Shown: positions 1-6,164 of the stretch, one piece after another
Position numbering within the stretch: position 1 is the stretch's first letter
How the letters are laid out: each line of letters opens with the position of its first letter
NCBI GenBank assembly: GCA_030831885.1
Contig: JAURKF010000100.1
Coordinates: forward strand, 1-9,813
Direction of reading: 5' to 3'
Origin: Flavobacteriales bacterium
GTDB taxonomy: Bacteria; Bacteroidota; Bacteroidia; Flavobacteriales; UA16
Length of the DNA stretch: 9,813 nt
Notes under the pieces: generated by a model
Told to the model about the DNA's origin: nothing
The model's input: the letters and a program-made list of their open reading frames with translations, nothing else
Databases searched by the model: none
Position numbers and translations under genes: made by a program

Positions 1-162
1 CGTTTCGAATACGTTGCATTGCTCAACGATTTGCTCATGCAAGATGCACCTGTCATTCCTCTTTACTACGATCAGGTCTCACATTTTATTCGAAACAACA
101 TCAGCGGATTGGAGACCAACCCTGTGAACATGCTAGATTTACGGCCGGTTCGCAAGCAATAA
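1..162 (+). CDS. ABC transporter peptide-type solute-binding protein, C-terminal end (partial)
   Basis: An open frame enters from the left edge and ends at TAA 160-162, giving 53 residues. The visible tail contains MQDAPVIPLYYD followed by an SGLETNPVNMLDLR stretch. This is the characteristic C-terminal end of family 5 extracellular solute-binding proteins (oligopeptide/dipeptide/nickel type): the 'aPviplyy' segment, then 'v.Gl..np' and a short hydrophobic end. Such proteins bind substrate outside the cytoplasmic membrane and deliver it to an ABC permease. The start, signal peptide or lipobox and ligand-binding lobes lie outside the window, so the substrate cannot be inferred. The ACMSD gene follows after only 15 nt on the same strand, suggesting co-transcription. 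Confidence 0.8.
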   Translation, partial: RFEYVALLNDLLMQDAPVIPLYYDQVSHFIRNNISGLETNPVNMLDLRPVRKQ

Positions 163-177
163 AAAATAGCCCTTTCT

Positions 178-1194
178 ATGAGTCTGAAGATTGACATGCA
201 CACGCACATCATGCCCAAGTTATTACCCGACTGGACGTCGCAGTTTGGATATGGCGGCTTCATTCATCTCGACCACCACAGACCCGGTTTTGCTCGAATG
301 ATGCAAGGCGATAAATTTTTTCGTGAGGTAGAGGCTAATTGCTGGGACGAACAACTTCGCATAGATGATTATGCTAAATACAATACTCAAGTGCAAGTAG
401 TATGCACGATTCCCGTGCTTTTTGCGTATTGGGCTCAGCCTTCTCATGGGCTGACTGTAGCACGTTTTCTAAACGACCACATAGCTGATGTGGTCGCTCG
501 ATTTCCCAAAAACTACATTGGGCTGGGAACATTACCACTTCAGGACATTGACATTGCAATTGTTGAATTAGAGCGATGCAAATCAATCGGCATGAAAGGA
601 GTTCAAATTGGAAGCAACGTCAATCAAAAAAATTTGGGTGAACCCTTGTTCGAACCCTTGTGGCAGGCCATACAGGAACTGGACATGGCTGTGCTGGTGC
701 ATCCATGGGAAATGATGGGGCAAGATGAAATGAAGAAATACTGGCTACCTTGGCTGGTGGGTATGCCTGCTGAAACTACGCGAGCTATTTGCTCATTGAT
801 TTTCTCGGGGGTGATGGAGCGCTACCCACGCATACGATTCAACTTTGCCCACGCAGGCGGTTCATTTCTTCCTACAATTGGACGCATTGAACACGGCTTC
901 AACTGTCGCCCCGACTTAGTAGCGATCGACAACCCTGTAAACCCTCGTGAATACATCGGAAAGTTTTGGGTTGACAGCGCAACGCACGATGCGAAACTGC
1001 TAGAATATATTCTGGAAATGCAAGGGTCGAAACGTGTAACGTTGGGCACCGATTATCCTTTCCCACTCGGTGATTTAGAAGTAGGACGATTCATCACTGA
1101 AATGAACCTTGAACCTAACGTAGTGGAAGACATTTTTTGCAATGCCACCCTTGAATGGCTTCAATTGAACCAGGCCGATTTTCAAACACCTTGA
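178..1194 (+). CDS. 2-amino-3-carboxymuconate-6-semialdehyde decarboxylase (ACMSD), amidohydrolase family
   Basis: This 338-residue protein closely resembles animal and bacterial ACMSD along its whole length, and its length is typical. ACMSD (EC 4.1.1.45) removes CO2 from 2-amino-3-carboxymuconate semialdehyde. It thereby diverts the kynurenine/3-hydroxyanthranilate pathway away from quinolinate and NAD towards 2-aminomuconate and complete catabolism. The metal-site residues of this TIM-barrel family are all visible: HTH at H8 and H10, H175 in HPWE, H225 in FAHAGG and D292 in LGTDYPFPLG. Family signatures also present are NCWD (54-57), YWLPWLVGMPAETT (188-201) and RPDL (244-247). There is no signal peptide, so it should be cytosolic. 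ATG at 178 gives the normal N-terminus just before the metal-binding HxH. No other kynurenine-pathway gene is visible nearby. A related decarboxylase of the same superfamily is possible, but the match to ACMSD motifs is strong. Confidence 0.9.
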   Translation: MSLKIDMHTHIMPKLLPDWTSQFGYGGFIHLDHHRPGFARMMQGDKFFREVEANCWDEQLRIDDYAKYNTQVQVVCTIPVLFAYWAQPSHGLTVARFLNDHIADVVARFPKNYIGLGTLPLQDIDIAIVELERCKSIGMKGVQIGSNVNQKNLGEPLFEPLWQAIQELDMAVLVHPWEMMGQDEMKKYWLPWLVGMPAETTRAICSLIFSGVMERYPRIRFNFAHAGGSFLPTIGRIEHGFNCRPDLVAIDNPVNPREYIGKFWVDSATHDAKLLEYILEMQGSKRVTLGTDYPFPLGDLEVGRFITEMNLEPNVVEDIFCNATLEWLQLNQADFQTP

Positions 1195-1881
1195 TTATTG
1201 ATCTGAGGGAACCACCAACACCAACCTTTCAGATTCAGTACCTACAAACGCATCAAAGCGTTGACGTGATTGCTTGTAAAGAGCCACCAGCTTGAGTTTC
1301 AGCACCGAAATATTTGCTATGGTATCCATTTGAAAGCCGATGTATTCGGCTCGTTTAAATGCATTGTCCTGCACATCTCGAGCACTTATTTCAGAACTCA
1401 TCTTTGCCAAGCTACTATCAGGAAAAAAGCGAATATCAACAAGTGGGCGAATGGAATCGACACCCATTCGAGGATGCCACTGAAAGTAGTCGGTAACACG
1501 GTCGATACATCTGTCGGCCAGCTTCAACTCATCATCGGAAAACGTTCGTTTCAGAATATTTCCATTCTTCTCTATTACCATTCGAATGAAAGATACTTCA
1601 CCGGGATTGGGCAATTGATTATAAAAAGCAAGTGCGCAGGTCGATGCGATATCTTCATCGGCGAAGCGTGCATCCCAATTCGCATCCGGCACATTCAGCT
1701 CAACTACATCTCCAGCTGCTTCATGCAGGATAGCCACACTATAATCCTCACTACCTACCAGAGCAGCAGCAAAAGCTCCTGCCCTATCTAACTCAGGATC
1801 TGTGCATCCAACAAGCAGTACATGGAGAACACAGAAGGTTATCGCATAAAAAAGTGACGCTGATTTTTTTTCCTTTACCAT
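1195..1881 (-). CDS. putative lipoprotein with TonB-C-like domain, function unknown
   Basis: This 228-residue protein starts with a basic and hydrophobic leader ending in the lipobox LLVGC (C26), so it is probably a lipoprotein anchored in the cell envelope. Residues about 93-153 contain GEVSFIRMVIEKNGNI, a helical stretch and FQWHPRMGVDSIRPLVDIRF. That pattern (strand, 'k.G.i' turn, helix, 'W.P....G..v', final strand) resembles TonB C-terminal domains, although a TonB membrane helix and proline-rich linker are absent. The resemblance is my inference and could reflect another small alpha/beta fold. The start ATG overlaps the 3' end of the upstream M23 peptidase gene by 7 nt, pointing to translational coupling and a shared envelope role. 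Its stop codon abuts that of the ACMSD gene on the other strand. Confidence 0.65.
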   Translation of the reverse strand: MVKEKKSASLFYAITFCVLHVLLVGCTDPELDRAGAFAAALVGSEDYSVAILHEAAGDVVELNVPDANWDARFADEDIASTCALAFYNQLPNPGEVSFIRMVIEKNGNILKRTFSDDELKLADRCIDRVTDYFQWHPRMGVDSIRPLVDIRFFPDSSLAKMSSEISARDVQDNAFKRAEYIGFQMDTIANISVLKLKLVALYKQSRQRFDAFVGTESERLVLVVPSDQ

Positions 1882-3596
1882 GAAAAGTCACCTTTAAACG
1901 TGCGCTCATTACCCATTGCATCCACTATTTTCAGATCGAAGGAATGACTTCCCGGTTGAATGAACCGTGCATCGAAATAATACGTTAGTCGCGCATTTTT
2001 TGCGTCGTATTCCATGAGTGCCCACTTGCCATCTATTCGAGGAATGATTTGATCAATGCCGGATAGGTTATCGGATATTCTAAAAGAAAAGCTACTTTTC
2101 CCGTTCATTGTGGGAAGAAAATCAATAGGCGTAATTTTCGGATTGACAGTATCGAGCATTAGCGCATAATAACCCAAATACATGGGCTCAGCAGTAATCC
2201 ATCCGTTATCAAAACGACTTGGTTCCGCGGAAATCTTATCCTTGTCAGGGTCCCATCGGACTACAGTTGTTTTTCTTTCAAGTCCGGGCTTCACTTTATC
2301 CGCTTTTATGGATAGTTTGTATGCCTTGTGCACCGGCACATAAGGAGAGGCAATCAGATAGGCTGGACCAATAGTGTTTGCGACTTTCGAAGACTCCGAA
2401 ATAGTTAAATCCAGGTTCTCATATAGGGTGCTTGACTCCATCGAAACTTTTACCGAAGGGGTTTCGATCGCGTTGTTCACTTCCCAATTCCAATGAGCGA
2501 GACAATTTTTGGCTGGAGCTGGTTTTCCGGGAACCGTTTGTGCCTGAACAGAAAATTGCACCCTTGTTTCGTTGCCCATAATATCGAGCAGTCTGTATTC
2601 ACAATTATGAGTCTTACCATCGCGCAGAATCAATACACCATCATTTACTAGATTGTCGTAGATCTCGAGCGGATTTCCAGGCAAACGATATGAGCAGTGA
2701 ATGGAACTTCGATCTTTTTTATACCTCTCGTATATCGTATGCGCATTCATAGCTCGATTGGTTGCAAAGTCGAGTTTATCCATTCGTTGGCCATACACCT
2801 GTAGCCCATCCACATACAATTCAATTCTATAGATTCCGCATCGATTCGTGTTGTCATCCAGCATATCGATGGTAGTAATAGCAAAGGCAACATCACCATA
2901 AACTTTAGGTGGCGTAGGAGATTTTAATTTACCTGCCTTTACTTCGAGCGCAACAGGGACGCGAGCTCCATTTACCCAAGAAGAGTCCGACATAGGTATG
3001 ATCCAAACATTGGATGCAGATGGCGGAATCTTATCCTTAATATCGAAACCGAACAACAAGGGGTTCAGTATTTTTTCAGTTTGAGTTTCCCTTACTTCAA
3101 AGTGCAAATGAGGACCACCGCTACTTCCGGTATTTCCCGATAGGCCAATTATTTCGCCTTTTGCAACAGGTAATTGTCCTTTTTCGAGCTGAAGATCTAC
3201 ACTGAACGACTCCAGATCGTATTGCTGACGTTTCACATACTCGTCGATTTTGGGGGAGTACCTGAGCAGATGCCCATAAACAGTGGAATATCCATTGGGA
3301 TGGTCGATATACAGCGCATAGCCATAGCCAACCGGCGACACCTTAATGCGCGACACATAACCCTCTGCAGCTGCCAGAACATTCAATCCCTCTACCTGAT
3401 TTGTTTTAATATCCAGCCCAGCGTGAAAGTGGTTGGTTCGCAGCTCACCAAAATTTCCTGAAAGGCTGAGGGGGATTTCCATGGGAGAAATGAAATAATC
3501 CACAGGATACTGATTTTCCTGAGCAAAAATCTCTGAGGAGGCGACTGATAAAATCAGCAGACAAGAATTTGTTATTACGCTAAATAAAGATTTCAC
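1875..3596 (-). CDS. secreted M23-family metallopeptidase (LytM-type endopeptidase)
   Basis: Counting from the GTG at 3594-3596, this is a 573-residue protein. It has a signal peptide (hydrophobic core SCLLILSV, likely cleavage after EIFA before QENQYP), a LytM/M23 domain at about residues 45-185, and a long beta-rich C-terminal half of unknown role. All zinc and catalytic positions are visible: HAGLD (H58, D62), VYGHL (H109) and GPHLHFE (H163, H165). An active peptidoglycan endopeptidase acting in the periplasm is therefore likely. The frame stays open to a TTG at 3716. I prefer GTG because it places the signal peptide at the N-terminus, whereas the extra 40 cysteine-rich residues would cover the promoter of the divergent zapA operon. 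No ATG is available upstream of the signal peptide. The lipoprotein gene overlaps its 3' end. Confidence 0.88.
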   Translation of the reverse strand: MKSLFSVITNSCLLILSVASSEIFAQENQYPVDYFISPMEIPLSLSGNFGELRTNHFHAGLDIKTNQVEGLNVLAAAEGYVSRIKVSPVGYGYALYIDHPNGYSTVYGHLLRYSPKIDEYVKRQQYDLESFSVDLQLEKGQLPVAKGEIIGLSGNTGSSGGPHLHFEVRETQTEKILNPLLFGFDIKDKIPPSASNVWIIPMSDSSWVNGARVPVALEVKAGKLKSPTPPKVYGDVAFAITTIDMLDDNTNRCGIYRIELYVDGLQVYGQRMDKLDFATNRAMNAHTIYERYKKDRSSIHCSYRLPGNPLEIYDNLVNDGVLILRDGKTHNCEYRLLDIMGNETRVQFSVQAQTVPGKPAPAKNCLAHWNWEVNNAIETPSVKVSMESSTLYENLDLTISESSKVANTIGPAYLIASPYVPVHKAYKLSIKADKVKPGLERKTTVVRWDPDKDKISAEPSRFDNGWITAEPMYLGYYALMLDTVNPKITPIDFLPTMNGKSSFSFRISDNLSGIDQIIPRIDGKWALMEYDAKNARLTYYFDARFIQPGSHSFDLKIVDAMGNERTFKGDFSW

Positions 3597-3678
3597 GTTC
3601 GCCAATTTGGAGAAAGCCTTGCGATTTGCGCTCCCACTGAGTAAGAAATATGAACATCCTAAAAAGGAAAAAACTGAC

Positions 3679-3708
3679 TTGTCACATTCGGAACTTACCT
3701 TACATTTG
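3679..3708 (+). promoter_or_regulatory. Bacteroidetes-type promoter for the coiled-coil/zapA/rny operon
   Basis: TACATTTG at 3701-3708 fits the Bacteroidetes -7 consensus TAnnTTTG exactly. A TTG at 3679-3681 lies 19 nt upstream, matching the usual -33 element and spacing. Transcription would start near 3715, giving a leader of about 30 nt before the ATG at 3747. The element lies in the divergent intergenic region, outside the M23 gene if that gene starts at 3596. The match is seen in the sequence; promoter activity is inferred. Confidence 0.7.
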
Positions 3709-3746
3709 ACACACAATCTTTAAAGACTCTATTCAATTCATATCCA

Positions 3747-4037
3747 ATGAATGAAATTTTGATCGAACGCATACAAGCCAAAATTACCGCTTTAGGTGAG
3801 GCCAAATTGAGCCTTCAGCAGCAGTTGCAACGACTGCGCGAAGAGAACGAGGCGATGCATCGAATCAACAAAGAACTTCAGCAGCAGGTAGATGAATTGG
3901 GCGAGCGAGTCAGTAAAGTTGGAAACACCGGTTCAATGCCCGCTCCGACAGATGAAAATTTCCGTGGAGTGACCCGACACAGGATCAATGAGCTGGTGAA
4001 GGAAATTGATGAATGTATTACGCTTCTCAACAAATAA
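3747..4037 (+). CDS. small coiled-coil protein, ZapA-associated (possible ZapB-like division factor)
   Basis: This 96-residue protein has a heptad-rich coiled coil at residues 1-57, abundant in Q, E, R and L. A flexible linker follows (about 58-72, GNTGSMPAPTDEN), then a conserved-looking C-terminal helix RHRINELVKEIDECITLLNK. It has no signal peptide or membrane segment, so it should be cytosolic. It lies 9 nt upstream of zapA and behind the operon promoter. Small coiled-coil proteins next to zapA are common in Bacteroidetes genomes, and the C-terminal motif fits that group as I know it. A role as a ZapA or FtsZ-ring partner, analogous to ZapB, is inferred from context and architecture rather than from recognisable homology to ZapB. 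Confidence 0.75.
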   Translation: MNEILIERIQAKITALGEAKLSLQQQLQRLREENEAMHRINKELQQQVDELGERVSKVGNTGSMPAPTDENFRGVTRHRINELVKEIDECITLLNK

Positions 4038-4046
4038 GCAATCGGC

Positions 4047-4367
4047 ATGAGTGATATCTCAATCAAAGTGAACATTGCAGGCCGCACCTACCCACTCACC
4101 CTGGGAAGTGCAGAGGAAGTAAATATCCGTAAGGCCGAAGCGGCCATTGAAGAGAGCATACAGACATTCCAGAAGAATTACGCAGTTAAAGATAAACAAG
4201 ACTTGTTGGCCATGGCTTCGTTACAGATGGCCACTAGTGCAATTAAGAACGCCGAACCACGCATCGAGCGCGTGGTTGAAAAGGTGGTCGAACGCGTGGA
4301 AGTGCCCACCGACATGTCTCCTGCCCTGCTCTCTCTGGAAAGTCAATTGGACCATTATCTGGCCTGA
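4047..4367 (+). CDS. zapA: cell division protein ZapA
   Basis: This 106-residue protein matches ZapA in length and pattern. The N-terminal domain begins ISIKVNIAGRTYPLTLGSAEEVNIRKAEAAIEE. The central helix contains the characteristic DLLAMASLQMAT (residues 52-63), and a coiled-coil tail ERVVEKVVERVEV follows. ZapA binds FtsZ in the cytoplasm and cross-links protofilaments, stabilising the Z-ring at mid-cell. The gene follows the coiled-coil gene by 9 nt and precedes rny by 76 nt, so the three are probably co-transcribed. ATG at 4047 gives the standard N-terminus. No truncation is visible. Confidence 0.92.
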   Translation: MSDISIKVNIAGRTYPLTLGSAEEVNIRKAEAAIEESIQTFQKNYAVKDKQDLLAMASLQMATSAIKNAEPRIERVVEKVVERVEVPTDMSPALLSLESQLDHYLA

Positions 4368-4400
4368 TTCTTCCGATTTCTTTCAATTCCTGTGTCAAAA

Positions 4401-4421
4401 CCGTCTGCAAAGTGCCGACGG
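4401..4421 (+). other. short stem-loop in the zapA-rny spacer
   Basis: CCGTC at 4401-4405 pairs with GACGG at 4417-4421 over an 11-nt loop, in which a further GC/GC pairing is possible. It is flanked by A4 on both sides and followed by the AT-rich stretch ATTATATATATAA before the rny start. There is no T-run on the + strand, so it is not a standard intrinsic terminator. A processing or stability element between zapA and rny is possible but unproven. Confidence 0.35.
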
Positions 4422-4443
4422 AAAACAATTATATATATAAGCT

Positions 4444-5988
4444 ATGGGAGAAATTTTGTATGTACTCATTGCTTCCCTTGCCGGAGTCGCTGTAGGCGGC
4501 GGTTTTACCTGGGTAGTCTTCAACAATATTTTGAAGAATAAAAAGGAAGGCATATTGGCGGAAGCAACCAAGGAAGGAGAAACGATTAAAGAGAAGAAAA
4601 TTCTTCAGGCCAAAGAGAAGTTTTTGGAAATGAAGAATCAGCACGAAATTGAAGTGCGCGAGCGAAACAAGAAGTTGCAGCAGGGCGAAGACAAAGTGAA
4701 ATCACGCGAACGCGAGCTTTCGCAGCAGTCCGAGCAATATAAGCGCAAGGAAAAAGAATTGGAAACGCAGAAGGAAAATCTGAATAAGCAGCTCGAAACA
4801 ACACAGCGCAAACAAGCCGAATTAGAAAAGAGCAACCAGAAAGTCGTGGCTGTACTTCAGGAAACGGCTAAAATGACTGCCGAAGAAGCCAAAATGCGCC
4901 TCATGGAACAATTGAAGGACGATGCCCGCAATTCTGCCGCAGCGCAGATTCAGGGTATTGTTGATGAGGCAAAACTAAAAGCCAACCAAGAAGCTAAGAA
5001 GATTGTCATTCAAACTATTCAGCGCACAGCGGTAGAGCATGCAGTTGAAAACAGCGTTTCCGTGTTCAATATCGAAAACGACGAAATCAAAGGACGCATC
5101 ATTGGTCGTGAAGGCCGTAACATTCGCGCTCTGGAAGCAGCAACTGGCGTCGAAATCATCGTCGACGACACACCGGAAGCGATTGTATTATCATGCTTCG
5201 ATCCGGTGCGCCGCGAGATTGCCCGTCTTTCATTGCACCAGCTTGTAACCGATGGTCGTATTCACCCCGCTCGCATCGAAGAGGTAGTAGCCAAAGTAAC
5301 CAAAAACATCAACGACGAGATTGTAGAAATAGGAAAACGCACAACTATTGAGCTAGGGATTCATGGTTTACACAGCGAACTCATTCGCATGGTAGGACGC
5401 ATGAAGTATCGCTCTTCCTATGGTCAGAACCTCCTGCAACACTCGCGTGAGGTGGCCAATCTATGCGCAACGATGGCAAGCGAACTCGGCCTGAACCCAA
5501 AGGCGGCCAAGCGTGCAGGACTGTTGCATGATATCGGCAAGGTGCCCGACGATGAGAGCGAATTGCCACACGCAATTTTGGGTATGAAGCTCGCCGAAAA
5601 GTTTGGCGAAAAACCGGATGTGTGCAATGCCATCGGTGCTCACCACGACGAAATTGAAATGACTACGCTGCTTTCGCCCATCATCCAGGTTTGCGACGCT
5701 ATCAGCGGTGCACGACCCGGAGCACGACGCGAAGTTGTAGAGGCCTATATCCAGCGCCTACGCGATCTGGAAAATCTGGCTCTCGAGAATAATGGTGTTT
5801 CGAAAGCGTTTGCCATCCAGGCAGGACGAGAATTGCGAGTGATGGTTGAGGCCGAAAAGGTTTCTGACGATCAGGCCGATGCCCTGGCTATTAGCTTGGC
5901 CAGCAAAATCGAAACAGAAATGACGTACCCCGGACAAGTGCGTGTAACTGTAATTCGTGAAAAGCGCGCTGTAGGAATCGCACGATAA
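4444..5988 (+). CDS. rny: ribonuclease Y
   Basis: This 514-residue protein has the complete RNase Y architecture and usual length. It starts with an N-terminal membrane segment (about 4-26, [17 protein letters not shown]). A long charged coiled coil follows (about 35-195). Then comes a KH RNA-binding domain (about 207-275) with [12 protein letters not shown] at 217-228, and an HD domain (about 329-425) with H333, the HD dyad H362-D363, H400-H401 and D418. The C-terminus is [14 protein letters not shown]. RNase Y is a membrane-anchored endoribonuclease that starts mRNA decay, using metal ions at the HD site. ATG at 4444 places the membrane helix at the extreme N-terminus, as expected. The gene follows zapA in what appears to be one operon. 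A stem-loop shortly after the stop may end the transcript. Confidence 0.95.
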   Translation: MGEILYVLIASLAGVAVGGGFTWVVFNNILKNKKEGILAEATKEGETIKEKKILQAKEKFLEMKNQHEIEVRERNKKLQQGEDKVKSRERELSQQSEQYKRKEKELETQKENLNKQLETTQRKQAELEKSNQKVVAVLQETAKMTAEEAKMRLMEQLKDDARNSAAAQIQGIVDEAKLKANQEAKKIVIQTIQRTAVEHAVENSVSVFNIENDEIKGRIIGREGRNIRALEAATGVEIIVDDTPEAIVLSCFDPVRREIARLSLHQLVTDGRIHPARIEEVVAKVTKNINDEIVEIGKRTTIELGIHGLHSELIRMVGRMKYRSSYGQNLLQHSREVANLCATMASELGLNPKAAKRAGLLHDIGKVPDDESELPHAILGMKLAEKFGEKPDVCNAIGAHHDEIEMTTLLSPIIQVCDAISGARPGARREVVEAYIQRLRDLENLALENNGVSKAFAIQAGRELRVMVEAEKVSDDQADALAISLASKIETEMTYPGQVRVTVIREKRAVGIAR

Positions 5989-5998
5989 ACCGCGAGCG

Positions 5999-6150
5999 GT
6001 TGAAAGTTGAAGGTTGAAAGTTGCAGTGAACCATCTTGCAACTTTCAACCTTTCGCTTTTTAGGCGTGATAAACAATGGAAGGTTGAAGGTTGGGGGTTG
6101 AAGGTTGAAAGTTAATGGCTGCAGTGCACCATCTTGCAACCTGCAACCTT
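5999..6150 (+). repeat. GTTGAAA/G heptad repeat region with duplicated inverted-repeat module
   Basis: Two tracts of tandem 7-bp units (GTTGAAA or GTTGAAG) occur at 5999-6026 and 6083-6117. Each tract is followed by nearly the same 21-nt segment, at 6022-6042 and 6120-6140, which differ at one base and lie 98 bp apart. After each segment the sequence returns in the opposite sense (CAACTTTCAACC at 6039-6050; CAACCTGCAACC at 6137-6148), so each module is an inverted repeat. The second module pairs imperfectly: AAGGTTG 6101-6107 with CAACCTT 6144-6150. The gene-free spacer between rny and the flippase consists mainly of this material. Similar heptad tracts are familiar in environmental Bacteroidetes intergenic regions. 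Confidence 0.85.
6010..6060 (+). terminator. perfect 16-bp stem-loop after rny, possible terminator
   Basis: Positions 6010-6025 (AAGGTTGAAAGTTGCA) pair perfectly with 6037-6052 over an 11-nt loop (6026-6036). The 3' arm runs into TTTCGCTTTTT. The structure begins 21 nt after the rny stop codon and could end the coiled-coil/zapA/rny transcript. The stem is AT-rich and arises from the local repeats, so the terminator function is inferred. Confidence 0.5.
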
Positions 6151-6164
6151 TATTCATCTCTGCT

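Noticed and set aside
1270..1791. 173-residue plus-strand frame opposite the lipoprotein gene
   Set aside because: It is antisense to a gene with a clear lipobox and coupled start, and its translation shows no recognisable domain. It is a shadow frame.
3597..3716. 40-residue N-terminal extension of the M23 peptidase (MCVKCKVSSEC...)
   Set aside because: It depends on a TTG start, precedes the signal peptide and would cover the promoter of the divergent operon.
4368..4443. 6S RNA gene after zapA, as in Proteobacteria
   Set aside because: The spacer is only 76 nt, far too short for 6S RNA, and shows only a short stem.
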